Assembly: GCF_009429125.1 (NCBI RefSeq)
Contig: NZ_CP045529.1
Location: 4,144,276-4,208,275, forward strand
Direction of reading: 5' to 3'
DNA: 64,000 bases
Source: Luteimicrobium xylanilyticum
GTDB lineage: Bacteria > Actinomycetota > Actinomycetes > Actinomycetales > Cellulomonadaceae
Position 1 is the stretch's first letter, and every line of letters starts with the position of its first letter. Under the pieces are notes generated by a model. The model was not told the DNA's origin, did no database searches, and worked only from the letters and a program-made list of their open reading frames with translations. Shown piece after piece: positions 8,901-16,438 of this stretch. The position numbers and the translations under genes were made by a program.

Positions 8901-9325
8901 TCCACACGGGGAGCGAGGCCGTACCCAGAGACGGTGATCGGAAGGCCACCGGGTGTGCCGCTCCACGCCGCTGTGTGCTGCCGACCGACGCGTGCCGTGG
9001 CATGGCTCCGATCCGGCCAGCGCACGCTCGCCCGCTGGGCCGGTGCCAAGGGCGCAACAGTTCGGTCCACCACAGGTGCAGCGTCGGACCGGAGCGGCGC
9101 GACGTCGGGCACCGGCTTCTCGAGCTCGTGCCCGTGCTCGCGGCGCTGAGCATCGGTCCACGTCGTCCGGTCAGATTCGTCGTGTGCACTCGCCGCCGGT
9201 ACGACGCAGACCGTCGCGACGAGCGCCGCGGCCACCGCACCGGCCACCACGCCGCTCCTCCGGTGAGTCGCCGAGGCAGCCACGGCACGCTTCGCCCTCC
9301 GGAGCAGCTGTCCCTTCATCCTCAT
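2996..9325 (-). CDS. Secreted Rhs/YD-repeat polymorphic toxin with C-terminal deaminase-like domain
   Basis: The 2109-residue protein starts at an ATG overlapping the upstream stop (ATGA). A signal peptide (residues 1 to about 48, ending AASAHDES) implies Sec export. An SpvB/Rhs-like N-terminal region containing IGDGWDMDAGY is followed by many YD repeats (YDxxGR pattern, roughly residues 850-1800). The Rhs core RYLDTVTGRFVSVDP...DPSGL marks the shell end. After it come a low-complexity linker, a hydrophobic stretch (GGMIAIGVIFVAGGWVACL) and a variable tip. The tip carries H2057-A-E2059 and C2083-P-T-C2086, the zinc and catalytic motifs of the nucleic-acid deaminase superfamily. It resembles YwqJ-type deaminase toxins. 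The predicted role is contact-dependent poisoning of competitors by base deamination; the substrate cannot be read from sequence. Confidence 0.85.
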   Translation of the reverse strand: MRMKGQLLRRAKRAVAASATHRRSGVVAGAVAAALVATVCVVPAASAHDESDRTTWTDAQRREHGHELEKPVPDVAPLRSDAAPVVDRTVAPLAPAQRASVRWPDRSHATARVGRQHTAAWSGTPGGLPITVSGYGLAPRVDGDGAEVGVTVADHDAATHAGVEGVVFDLEPTDVGVAGKVDVSVDYSDFAGAYGGDWSSRLRLVRLPDCALTTPDKAACRTQTPVSGSTNDTASQTVTATVATASMGVMALAATASGSSGDWSATPLSASAAWQVSNQTGDFTWSYPLSVPATQGGPSPDLAISYDSGSVDGKVATTNNQTSWIGDGWDMDAGYVERKYASCADDSTSSGANNAGHKTGDLCWKTDNATLVFGGKAVELVQDGTSDVWHPKDDDGTLVKHLTGAANGDDDHEYWEVITTDGTQYFFGEDQRPTDSAALNSAWTVPVYGNNAGEPCHATAFADSWCQQAWRWNLDYVVDTAGNTMTYKYAKETNYYGRNLNEAVSSYVRGGYLTGIDYGQRKGSETAAPAPQHVAFTVAERCLATDCSSLTSSTAASWPDVPFDLICSSSTTCATQTSPSFFTRKRLTTVTTQVYSGGAYKDVDSWALTQSFPDPGDGSNAVLWLAKIVHTGKSNGSVALPAVTFSGTQMPNRVDDTGDYGPQMYRYRVSGVTTEAGGTVTVNYSAPDCTTSDHPSTSAEGQDSNTRMCYPVVWDPEGSGGPRVEYFHKYVVTALIQYGGDATSLPVETDYDYVGSPAWHYDDNELVPVAQRTWSEFRGYGTVDVVTGSTGIANREKVRYRYFRGMDGDHQADGTSRSAQVDGIDDADRYNGFLREQITYNGSAVVSDTFNTPWRSAATSTAPDGTKSYLLGVGTTETHTTAPALSGGERVTKTVTTYDSTYGTPLTVDDIGDVSTTSDDRCTTNEYARNTSANIVTTIKRSYTLGVRCANVDTATYPGDVISDTRTVYDGGAYGATPTKGLVTSTQEASSYSGSTGSYVTTSTTTYDADGRPTSTTDALGRKTTTAYTPATGGPVTQTTVTSPDPDGTGALTAQTTTTVLDPLRGVPTKSTDPAGKVTTATYDGLGRITAVWKPGRATTASASVKYAYKVGAGDNAVTTSTLNQDGATYLSSVTISDGLLRERQTQAPGANRDTGGRLVTDKFYDSRGLLTKANNAWPTTGSPSATVVTTPDSIPSRDLYTYDGAGRQTADVFQDDEVDRWKTTTSYGGDRTTVTPPSGGTPTTTVTDARGSTTKEIEYTAGSTTGASQTTTYSYDHGGRLVSMKDPAGNTWSYTYDVRGRQISAKDPDKGTTTTTYDNAGQVTSTKDARGKTLWYGYDALGRKTEERDTSATGAVLAKWTYDTLAKGQLTSSTSYVGSNAYTTAVTGYDNAYQPLGQSVTLPASEGKLAGTYTTTYAYALDEQLQSVSLPAGGGLGAEKVTTYYDKLNRPEWMGGPYGWGAYVAEDTYSSYGEMLSMDLSNSYVDQLTYTYDQASRRMTSQALWLENATGEVLHITYGYDDAGNVTSVADKPTVAGSKADTQCFTYDGLRRLVQAWTPSSNSCAGAASVLGLGGAAPYWSSWGYDAVGNRTSQTTHASGGDTVAAYTYPVAGSARPHGVTGINTTGPSGTTTSSSFGYDAAGNMSSRAMAGSTAQTLTWDTRGELSDVKAGATSQDASVYDADGNRLVRRQGTSVTAYLPGGEELTLNTSTQTLSAKRYYSFAGQTVAVRTGTGLAGVSTLVSDPQGTALVSIANGTNVVSRRYTDPFGNVRGAKPAWPGDHAMLDKVLDASGLTQVGARYLDTVTGRFVSVDPVLDTANPQQWNAYAYAGNNPVTFSDPSGLIITNPHPDGMTDKQWDNASHGRPAGPGTAPAQPSSASNSHYKAHTVRAPVHVTISSYATGGSPITSGGGKKSNGHHSPTHTTAPAPTSSGYPACANVCGQSSPYGGMIAIGVIFVAGGWVACLAASEVCVSALVVGAVKEAPDAVEVTSRLASRADELSGALDRIAQSRRTSAVLSTDEGADVLAGGGRDLSGAQKALAKAGDVIAKSPGDHAEVTAVNEALGQGLAPQGIAASRPFCPTCQAFLEDHGATILSPRTAWWYGGN

Positions 9326-12300
9326 GCGCCGGCCCCCAGGCAGGTGTCGTGGATCTGCGTCGTCGACTCGATCCCCTTATAGACGTGGATCGCCCCGATA
9401 GCGCCGGGCCAGGCATCGGTCGCTGCGTCGTTGTACCGCCCGCGGCCGACCTGGAAGTTACCGAACGCCATCCATGGCGTCGTGAAGCTCGCTGTGTGGG
9501 CGACCGGATTGTCAGGTGTTCCTGGTGTGCAGACGTACAACGTGGCGGTCTTTGCCGTGGCGTCGTAGACACCAGTCAGCTGCGTCCACTGTCCCGTCAC
9601 CACTTCGTCCGGGGCCGTCACGAAGGTCGTCGTCGGACGCGCAACGTCCGCGCTGTTCATGAAGAAGCTCCAGCACCCGTTGACCGGCGCACCCGCACAC
9701 TCGGCACCCGACCGGTGAGCAAGCTGGAACGCGCTCGCATGCGCACCGTCGACGCTGACAGCAGTCGCGTTCCGGGTGGCCGCGTCGATCTGCACCATGA
9801 CCGACACGGAGAAGCTCTGATCCGTCGCGAGCGGCTCGGAACTGGTCTGACCATATTGAGCGGCAGTGCCATTGAAATGAACCGCCGACGAGTCGGCGAA
9901 TCCGTCGCCGTCGAGGTCACCGATCGGGCCGTCCACCCAGGTAGCAGCCGTCAAATTCAACCTGCGCGTCACATCACCCGGATGCTGGGCATCCACGACC
10001 GTCGAGCCGGTGCCCTCCGTCATGCGCCACTCCGACTCGACGCCGGTCACCCGCACGTAGAAGACGAACTCTGTGTGCTTGTCGCTCGCCCAGCCCGCAC
10101 GGTCGATCGACTCCACGTACAGGGTGTGCTTGCCCGGCTTGGTCGGAGTGAACGTCACGTTCGCGCCAGGGCTCGCGGCCTTCGTCATGGCATCGTCGTC
10201 GAAGTTGTACTTGTAGGACACGATGTCGTTCGCCCCACCGTTGGTGAACGTGAACGTCCCGGGTGTCCCCACCGCCCCGCTCGGCGTCGTCGAGTTGTGG
10301 TACGGACCCGAGACCACCGTTACGCCAGGCGCGACGGAAGGGGGTGACGTCTCGATGTAGAACTCGCACTTTGCCGAGTGGGGTCCGGACTTACCCGCGC
10401 TGTCCGTCGCATACGCGTCGAAGTAGTAGGCCACACCGTCCTTAAGCTTGCCCGCCGTCACAGAAACCGGGATCGGCGTGCGAGCGGGGTGTGCCGAGGT
10501 CATGTCGTACGACCACACCTTCGTGGCGCCATCGACCGTGAAGATCTCGTAGTGGCCCTTCAGTTGGTCCTGGGTCGCACTGTCGTTGTCGTCAGGGTCA
10601 TTCAGCTGCGCACTGAGTGTGAGCGCGCCTGTAGTTGTGCGAAGGACGGGCCGGGCCGAGTCGGTCGTAGTGCATGCACCCGCTGGGTCGGTAAACTTGA
10701 GATCCGTCGGCGCATATGGTGCCCGCTCGATCGTGATCGAGATGCTCGCGTCCTTGCGATACCGCTTCCAGCCTTCTTGCATGCTGGCCTCTGTGTGCGC
10801 CTTCAGCCCGATCGCGAACGACTTCTTGTTCGTGTCCGCAGCCCACTTCGCTGCCTTCGTGATGTCCCACGACACGAACCTCGTTGGCGAGTCCGGGCAC
10901 GCGGACTTGTGCGCCACCGTGATCTGCTGCTGCGCGACATAGTCCCCGGTGCCCCACAAGCTGGCGTTGGAGTTCCACGTCGTCCCGGTTGAGATGTTCT
11001 TCGACACGTACGCCGTCACACCCCGCGGAGTGCAGTCCCACGAATGAGTACCGAAGGCCTTGAACGTCGCCTTCGTAACGTCCGCCCCTGCCAGGTCGCC
11101 GAGCCAGTCCAGATCGTCGAACTCCCAGATCACCCGTTGCTTGCGCGTCTTGTTGCACGCCGTCGTGACCGCGTAGTCGCACAGGCCCATCCCCTGGTCC
11201 GGGTCGAACTTGTAGTACGTGTAGTCAGGCGCAGCCGAGTCGATCATCACCCACTCCGCCGGTGTCTTGGACTTGACCTTGGGGTCGATGAACACCGGCC
11301 ACGTCGTGCCGGAAGCCGTCAGCATCGCGCCGTCCGGCGCGACCGTGACGTCCTGGTCCGTGACCGTGGTCTGCATCTGCACGACATGGTCACCCTCGAC
11401 CGGAGCGACCGTACGGTTTGCTGCCACGTCGTCGCCCAACACGTCCGCGGCCGACGGGGCCTCGACCCTTGGCGAAGCACTCTCCTCGTCGTCGCTCAGG
11501 CTGAACGGCGCGGCCAGAACCGTCTGAGCGTCCGCCTGAGCGATCACGCCGTCCGCCGACGAATCCCACATCTGCGGCTGCGGCGCCGTGAACACCGCCT
11601 CACCAGCAGAATCGCGCGCCTCGAACCCCCCGCCCGCACTCACCACATCCAAGTCACCGCTCGTCGCGAGCGGGAACTCCAGCTCCGCCAGCGCGGGATT
11701 CGCAGCAGCCTGCGGCGAATCGACCCGCAGCACCTCACCGAACCCCGCCGTGTCGTCGTCCACGGTGACGATCAGATCGACCCCCGGAAGCACGTCGTCG
11801 TAGGTCAGCTGCGAACCCGAGATCTCCGGTGCCGGCAGGTCGAACGGGACGTCCATGCTCAGCTCATGGCCACCGGTCGCGATCTTCGCGAGCGGCTGAC
11901 CTGCAGTGCCGTCCGAGAACGTCATCGGCGCGATCGGCGAGGCGACCTCGATGCCGCCGGTCCCACCGACGAGCGAACGATCGATCGGCTTCCAGGCCCC
12001 CGACACCTTGGTCCGCACCGGCTCCGAACCCATGTCGTACGTCGTCGTGCCGTCAGGGTTCACATGCACCGTCTGGTACGCCGTGTCGGCACTCATCAGC
12101 TCCACCGGCGACGAGCACGACGCCGCCTGCGCGACCGCGTCGGCGGCCTGCTCCGCCTGCCCGGTGCACGGGATCGAGGAAGACTCGTCTGCAGCCGCGG
12201 AGCCAACTGAGAGGGGCAGCAAGCCGATCACAAGCAGAGTTGCGACGCCGCCTCGCAGGCCGCGGCCCGAGCCGACTATTGTTCCGACGCCTGCTTTGAC

Positions 12301-12339
12301 AGAACCAGAAATGGGCGCGCTCGACCGTCGCAACGACAT
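9322..12339 (-). CDS. Secreted LamG/DNRLRE-type protein paired with the Rhs gene
   Basis: The ATG at 12339 has AGAGGA six bases upstream and gives 1005 residues. A basic N-terminus and a hydrophobic core (GGVATLLVIGLLPLSVGSAAA) form a signal peptide. Residues about 340-470 look like a DNRLRE-type repeat (YYKFDPD..., KQRVIWEFDDL, TAYVSKNISTGTTWN). Ig-like stretches follow, and residues about 810-1000 look like a LamG jelly-roll (VHFNGTAAQYGQ, FSVSVMVQ, WTQLTGVYDATAKTATLYV). The stop overlaps the Rhs start (ATGA), so the two are made together. Such large secreted partners often precede actinobacterial Rhs genes. A role in presenting or anchoring the Rhs shell is inference; no catalytic motif is visible. 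Confidence 0.75.
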   Translation of the reverse strand: MSLRRSSAPISGSVKAGVGTIVGSGRGLRGGVATLLVIGLLPLSVGSAAADESSSIPCTGQAEQAADAVAQAASCSSPVELMSADTAYQTVHVNPDGTTTYDMGSEPVRTKVSGAWKPIDRSLVGGTGGIEVASPIAPMTFSDGTAGQPLAKIATGGHELSMDVPFDLPAPEISGSQLTYDDVLPGVDLIVTVDDDTAGFGEVLRVDSPQAAANPALAELEFPLATSGDLDVVSAGGGFEARDSAGEAVFTAPQPQMWDSSADGVIAQADAQTVLAAPFSLSDDEESASPRVEAPSAADVLGDDVAANRTVAPVEGDHVVQMQTTVTDQDVTVAPDGAMLTASGTTWPVFIDPKVKSKTPAEWVMIDSAAPDYTYYKFDPDQGMGLCDYAVTTACNKTRKQRVIWEFDDLDWLGDLAGADVTKATFKAFGTHSWDCTPRGVTAYVSKNISTGTTWNSNASLWGTGDYVAQQQITVAHKSACPDSPTRFVSWDITKAAKWAADTNKKSFAIGLKAHTEASMQEGWKRYRKDASISITIERAPYAPTDLKFTDPAGACTTTDSARPVLRTTTGALTLSAQLNDPDDNDSATQDQLKGHYEIFTVDGATKVWSYDMTSAHPARTPIPVSVTAGKLKDGVAYYFDAYATDSAGKSGPHSAKCEFYIETSPPSVAPGVTVVSGPYHNSTTPSGAVGTPGTFTFTNGGANDIVSYKYNFDDDAMTKAASPGANVTFTPTKPGKHTLYVESIDRAGWASDKHTEFVFYVRVTGVESEWRMTEGTGSTVVDAQHPGDVTRRLNLTAATWVDGPIGDLDGDGFADSSAVHFNGTAAQYGQTSSEPLATDQSFSVSVMVQIDAATRNATAVSVDGAHASAFQLAHRSGAECAGAPVNGCWSFFMNSADVARPTTTFVTAPDEVVTGQWTQLTGVYDATAKTATLYVCTPGTPDNPVAHTASFTTPWMAFGNFQVGRGRYNDAATDAWPGAIGAIHVYKGIESTTQIHDTCLGAGA

Positions 12340-12361
12340 GGCTCGTCCTCTATCTTCCAGG

Positions 12362-12385
12362 ACTACTGTTTTATGAAACAGCAGT
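12362..12385. promoter_or_regulatory. Inverted repeat in the leader of the LamG-Rhs operon
   Basis: Ten-base arms, ACTACTGTTT and AAACAGCAGT, flank a 4-nt loop, with one mismatch that becomes a G-U pair in the minus-strand RNA. It lies 23-46 nt upstream of the chosen ATG at 12339. It could be an operator for a dimeric repressor or a leader hairpin. The rest of the 251-bp spacer to trpS (12340-12590) holds no gene that I can see. Confidence 0.4.
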
Positions 12386-12590
12386 CGCAACCTTGCACGT
12401 CCCCCTCGGACGAGCCATGCATCTGTCCCCATGACACTCACAGGCAACTGATGGCGAGCGACAACCTATCGACCTTCTTGCGTTACGGCAATACCCAAAT
12501 GCCGGCGGTTCCAGAGGGTCGGACAGCACCGCGATGGGCACCGCTCAGTGGTCGCCGCGACGAGTCCACACGCCGCGATACCCTCGGGGC

Positions 12591-13679
12591 GTGTCCAGCA
12601 CCGCCAGCACCCCCGCCTCGTCGGCGACGTCCGACACGTTCGCCGAGTCGCTCCGCCGCACCGAGGCGATCCGTTCGGACCTCGACGCGCACCCCGAGCG
12701 CTACCGCGTCCTGACGGGCGACCGCCCGACCGGCGCCCTGCACCTCGGCCACTACTTCGGGACGCTCGCGTCGCGCGTCGTCCTGCAGGACCAGGGCGTC
12801 GAGACGTGGGTGCTCGTCGCGGACTACCAGGTCATCACGGACCGCGAGACGACGGGGAACATCCAGGACAACGTCCGCGGCCTCGTGCTGGACTACGTCG
12901 CGGCCGGGATCGACCCGGAGCGCTCGACGATCTTCACGCACTCCGCCGTGCCCGCGCTGAACCAGCTCCTGCTGCCGTTCCTGTCGCTCGTCACGGAGGC
13001 GGAGCTCCTCCGCAACCCGACCGTGAAGGCCGAGCTGGCGGCGTCGGAGCGGGCGCTGTCCGGGCTGCTGCTGACCTACCCGGTGCACCAGGCCGCCGAC
13101 ATCCTGTTCTGCAAGGGCAACCTGGTCCCGGTCGGCAAGGACCAGCTCCCCCACATCGAGCAGACCCGCGTCGTCGCACGGCGGTTCAACGAGCGCTACG
13201 CCAAGAAGAACCCGGTCTTCCCGGAGCCCCAGGCGCTGCTGTCCACCTCCCCGGAGATTCCCGGGCTCGACGGCCGCAAGATGTCGAAGTCGTACGGCAA
13301 CACGATCGCGCTCGGCATGACCGCGGACGAGACCGCGAAGGTCATCCGCAAGGCCCCGACCGACTCGGACCGCCACATCTCCTTCGACCCGGCGAACCGG
13401 CCCGGCGTGTCGGCGCTGCTCACCTCGGCGGCGCTCGCCACCGGCGGGGACCCGGTCCAGATCGCCGAGGAGATCGGCGACGGCGGTGGCGGCGCGCTCA
13501 AGGCGTTCGTCACCGAGGCGATCAACGAGCGGTTCGCGGCCCACCGTGCCCGACGCGCGGAGCTCGCCGCCGACCCCGGCTACGTCCACGAGGTGCTGCG
13601 CCGCGGGAACGAGCGCGCCAACGAGGTCGCCGAGAAGACGCTCGACGAGGTCCGCGCCGCTATGGGGATGGTGTACTGA
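12591..13679 (+). CDS. trpS: Tryptophanyl-tRNA synthetase
   Basis: This class I aminoacyl-tRNA synthetase charges tRNA-Trp with tryptophan in the cytoplasm. I chose the GTG at 12591 (SSTASTPASS...), because an upstream extension to 12534 reads as non-coding. The HIGH-type motif is GALHLGHYFG, in the usual place after the first strand of the Rossmann fold (RVLTGDRPTG). The KMSKS loop is KMSKSYGNTIA. The 362-residue length fits the family. Its last 20 bases overlap the convergent esterase gene. It appears to be monocistronic, divergent from the LamG-Rhs operon. Confidence 0.95.
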   Translation: MSSTASTPASSATSDTFAESLRRTEAIRSDLDAHPERYRVLTGDRPTGALHLGHYFGTLASRVVLQDQGVETWVLVADYQVITDRETTGNIQDNVRGLVLDYVAAGIDPERSTIFTHSAVPALNQLLLPFLSLVTEAELLRNPTVKAELAASERALSGLLLTYPVHQAADILFCKGNLVPVGKDQLPHIEQTRVVARRFNERYAKKNPVFPEPQALLSTSPEIPGLDGRKMSKSYGNTIALGMTADETAKVIRKAPTDSDRHISFDPANRPGVSALLTSAALATGGDPVQIAEEIGDGGGGALKAFVTEAINERFAAHRARRAELAADPGYVHEVLRRGNERANEVAEKTLDEVRAAMGMVY

Positions 13680-14580
13680 GCCGACCGCGGAGCCACGCGT
13701 CGACCGAGGCCAGGGCCGCCTGCGCCATCGGGGTCGCGCGCCCCGTGAACGCGTGGGGCGACGCCGGGTAGACACGCAGGTCGACGTCGACGCCCGCGGC
13801 GACGAGCCGCGCAGCCATCGCCAGGTTGTCCTCGAGGAGGATGTCGTCCGCGCCGATCACCATCAGGACCGGCGGCAGGCTCGCCAGGTCCGCGAAGACG
13901 GGTGAGAGGTCCGGGGCGGTCCGGTCCGGGGCAGCACCGGCGTAGGCGTCGAGGAAGTACTCGTCGGCGATGAGACGCCCCGCGGGCGTCTGCGCCGAGA
14001 GGTCGTAGGTCCCGCACTGGAGGACCGCGCCGCGGAACGCGTGGACGCCGCGATCACGCAGCCGGACCAGGGTCGCGGCCGCCAGCGTCGATCCCGCGGA
14101 GCACCCGCCCATGACGAGCCGCGTCGTCCCGAACCGCGCTGCTGCGTTCGCGGCGAGCCACAGCGCAGCCGTCTCGCAGTCGTCGGGAGCGGCCGGCCAC
14201 GGGTGCTCCGGGGCGAGCCGATAGTCGACGCTCACCACGGCGACTCCGAGCGCGTCGACGAGCCGGCGGTTCGTCACGTCGCTCCCCGCGGCCGAACCCA
14301 GGTAGAAGCCTCCCGTGTGGATCTCCAGGACCACGCCGGTCGCCGGCCGACCTGCCGGGACATGGATCCGGACGGGCACGGTCCGGCCGCCGGCGCTCAC
14401 CACCTCCAGCGCCGGGGGCGGTTCGCAGCCGGCGGGTGCGGGCACCGCCGCACGGACGGCGAGCAGCTGGTCCCGGCTCGCGGGCCCGCGGCCTGGAGGT
14501 CGGCGCGCGTAGAACGCACGCGAGCCCTCGACGAGCGGGAGGAGCGACGGGTCGATCAGGGAGGACAGCTCCAGCCGCAT
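13660..14580 (-). CDS. Alpha/beta hydrolase, hormone-sensitive-lipase type
   Basis: The 306-residue protein has the HSL fold landmarks. HTGGFYLGS occupies the oxyanion position usually written HGGG. YRLAPEHPWPAA is the typical family segment. The nucleophile elbow is GGCSAGS, an unusual GCSAG variant of GDSAG. The acid is likely in GADDILLED and the histidine in SPHAF. It should hydrolyse small acyl esters; the substrate is unknown. It is the last gene of the ung operon, starting 10 bp after the MFS gene ends, and it overlaps the convergent trpS by 20 bp. The HTGG and GCSAG substitutions are noteworthy but keep the catalytic serine. Confidence 0.85.
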   Translation of the reverse strand: MRLELSSLIDPSLLPLVEGSRAFYARRPPGRGPASRDQLLAVRAAVPAPAGCEPPPALEVVSAGGRTVPVRIHVPAGRPATGVVLEIHTGGFYLGSAAGSDVTNRRLVDALGVAVVSVDYRLAPEHPWPAAPDDCETAALWLAANAAARFGTTRLVMGGCSAGSTLAAATLVRLRDRGVHAFRGAVLQCGTYDLSAQTPAGRLIADEYFLDAYAGAAPDRTAPDLSPVFADLASLPPVLMVIGADDILLEDNLAMAARLVAAGVDVDLRVYPASPHAFTGRATPMAQAALASVDAWLRGRLSTPSP

Positions 14581-14590
14581 GGCCGAGACC

Positions 14591-15856
14591 CTAGCCGCCG
14601 CTGCCGACGGCCGTCTCCGACACCCGGGAGGAACGCAGCTCGCGGACCCGGGTGGCGAGCGCCCCGACCACGACCACGCACGCGAGGCCGCCGCTCACCA
14701 TCGCGGCCGTGGGCGAGGTCAGCCCCGCGACGACGCCGCCACGCATGTTCCCGAGGTCCGGCCCGCCCGCGCCGACGGCGAGCTCCGCGGCCGCGACCCG
14801 GCCACGGTAGGCGTCGGGCGTGACGGTCTGGACGAGCGTGCCGCGCGACACCACGGACACGGTGTCCGACGCGCCCGCCAACGCGAGGAACAGCAGGGTC
14901 GCCCAGCCGGACTGCACGGCCCCGGCCACCGCGAGGAACACGCCCCAGCAGATCGCCCCGACGAGCATGGTCGCGCCGGGACGACCGCGGCGCGTGAACG
15001 TCCCGGACACGACGTTGGCGGCGATCCCGCCGCCTGCGAGGGCCGCCGCGAACAGTCCGAAGGTCTGGGGTGCGCCGTCGAACCTCTCGTCGTTGAGCGC
15101 CGGGAACAGGCTGACGGGCATCGCGAGGACGGTCGCGGCGAGGTCCACGACGAACGCCGCCCGGACGAGCGGGTGGCGGGCCACGTAGCGGAGCCCGTCG
15201 ACGGCGTCGTGCACACCGGTCGCCCAGGTGCCGCGGGTGGGGGCGTCGGTCCGCTCGGCGCGCAGCACGGGCAGGCGCCACACGGCGTAGAGGGACCCGA
15301 GGAAGCTCACGGTGTCCACGAGGTAGCAGCCGGCGACGCCCCACGTGCCCGCGACGAGCCCGGCGAGTGCGGGCCCGAGCAGCACCGCGAGCTGGAACGA
15401 CATGCCCATGAGCGCGAAGCCGCCAGCGACGTGACGTGGTTCGAGCAGGGCGGCCGTGAACGTGCGCCGGGCGGGGCCGCCGACGGAGCCGGCGGTGGTC
15501 TGGAGGAAGACCAGCACCAGGAGGGCACCGGGCGCGATCCCGCCCGCGAGCGCCTGGGCGACGAGGGCGGCGGAGACGACGAGCTGCGCGGCGGTCGCCG
15601 CGAGGACGATCCGCCGCCGGTCGTGGCGGTCCGCGAACGATCCGGCGAGGAGACCCACGACGACGAGCGGCACGACGTGCGCGATCCCGACCGCGCCGGT
15701 CCAGACCGTGCTGCCCGTGTCGTGCCAGAGCTGCAGCATGACGGCGGTGGCGGTCATCTGGGTGCCGAGCTGGCTGCCGGTCGAGCCGAGCCAGAGGCGC
15801 CGGAAGGGCGCGTCCTTGAGCGGTCGGACGTCGACGAGCGCGCTGAGCGCGCTCAC
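14591..15856 (-). CDS. MFS efflux transporter (EntS/MFS_3-like)
   Basis: The GTG at 15856 overlaps the MarR stop (GTGA) and gives SALSALVDVRPLKDAPFRRLWLG, a typical MFS_3 start; the longer open frame upstream is out-of-frame MarR sequence. Of 421 residues, most form about twelve hydrophobic helices, with the loop motif GSFADRHDRRRIVL after helix 2. It should export a small hydrophobic compound by proton antiport. Coupling to a MarR regulator suggests drug- or ligand-inducible expression. Confidence 0.88.
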   Translation of the reverse strand: MSALSALVDVRPLKDAPFRRLWLGSTGSQLGTQMTATAVMLQLWHDTGSTVWTGAVGIAHVVPLVVVGLLAGSFADRHDRRRIVLAATAAQLVVSAALVAQALAGGIAPGALLVLVFLQTTAGSVGGPARRTFTAALLEPRHVAGGFALMGMSFQLAVLLGPALAGLVAGTWGVAGCYLVDTVSFLGSLYAVWRLPVLRAERTDAPTRGTWATGVHDAVDGLRYVARHPLVRAAFVVDLAATVLAMPVSLFPALNDERFDGAPQTFGLFAAALAGGGIAANVVSGTFTRRGRPGATMLVGAICWGVFLAVAGAVQSGWATLLFLALAGASDTVSVVSRGTLVQTVTPDAYRGRVAAAELAVGAGGPDLGNMRGGVVAGLTSPTAAMVSGGLACVVVVGALATRVRELRSSRVSETAVGSGG

Positions 15857-16404
15857 GACGATGGCCCGGCGGTTCCGGCGTCGTCGGGGCGGGCGAGCGT
15901 CATCCGGGCCGCGACCCGGTCGCGGAAGGACCGGCGGGCGAGGGCGGCGTGGAGGTCGTCGACGACGCGCGTCAGCGGGTAGGGGAGCTCCGCCTCGAGC
16001 TCGCGCACGGCAGCCTCCGTGGCGTTCCACTCGTCGGCGAGGTAAGCGACGAGCGACCGCCCGCGGTCGGTGAGCTCGACGAGGCGGGTGCGCGCGTCGG
16101 GGCCGCTGGCGCTGCGGACGAGGTCGGCGTCGCGCATCGCGGAGACCGTCTGGCTCATCGCGGAGTGCGTCACGTCGCAGCGCTCGGCGAGGGCGCGGAT
16201 GGCGAGGGGACCGTCCTGGTCGAGCCAGACGAGCGGCAGCGAGTAACGCGGCTTGACGCCCTCGATCCCGGCGCCGGTGTAGAGCGAGGCGATCTGGTCG
16301 TCGAGGTCGCGCAGCAGGAGGGTGAGCGGGCGCCAGACGACGGGGTCGAGGCGCTCGGGCATGGCGCGATCGGGTGTCGGGGCAGAGGTCGACGAGTCAG
16401 TCAC
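15853..16404 (-). CDS. MarR-family transcriptional regulator
   Basis: The 183-residue protein starts with GTG at 16404. The winged helix is visible as LAIRALAERCDVTHSAMSQTVSAM followed by the wing DLVRSASGPDARTRLVELTDRG. It is likely a repressor of its own operon, including the overlapping MFS gene. A perfect 22-bp palindrome lies 13 bp upstream of its start and is the obvious candidate operator. Confidence 0.88.
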   Translation of the reverse strand: MTDSSTSAPTPDRAMPERLDPVVWRPLTLLLRDLDDQIASLYTGAGIEGVKPRYSLPLVWLDQDGPLAIRALAERCDVTHSAMSQTVSAMRDADLVRSASGPDARTRLVELTDRGRSLVAYLADEWNATEAAVRELEAELPYPLTRVVDDLHAALARRSFRDRVAARMTLARPDDAGTAGPSS

Positions 16405-16416
16405 GCGTCGATCATA

Positions 16417-16438
16417 ACAGCGCTTATATAAGCGCTGT
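16417..16438. promoter_or_regulatory. Perfect 22-bp palindrome, likely MarR operator
   Basis: The half-site is ACAGCGCTTAT, followed directly by its exact reverse complement, with no spacer. The palindrome lies between the histidine phosphatase stop, which it touches, and the MarR GTG at 16404. Length, symmetry and position are as expected for a MarR dimer site. Binding by this MarR is inferred. Confidence 0.7.
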
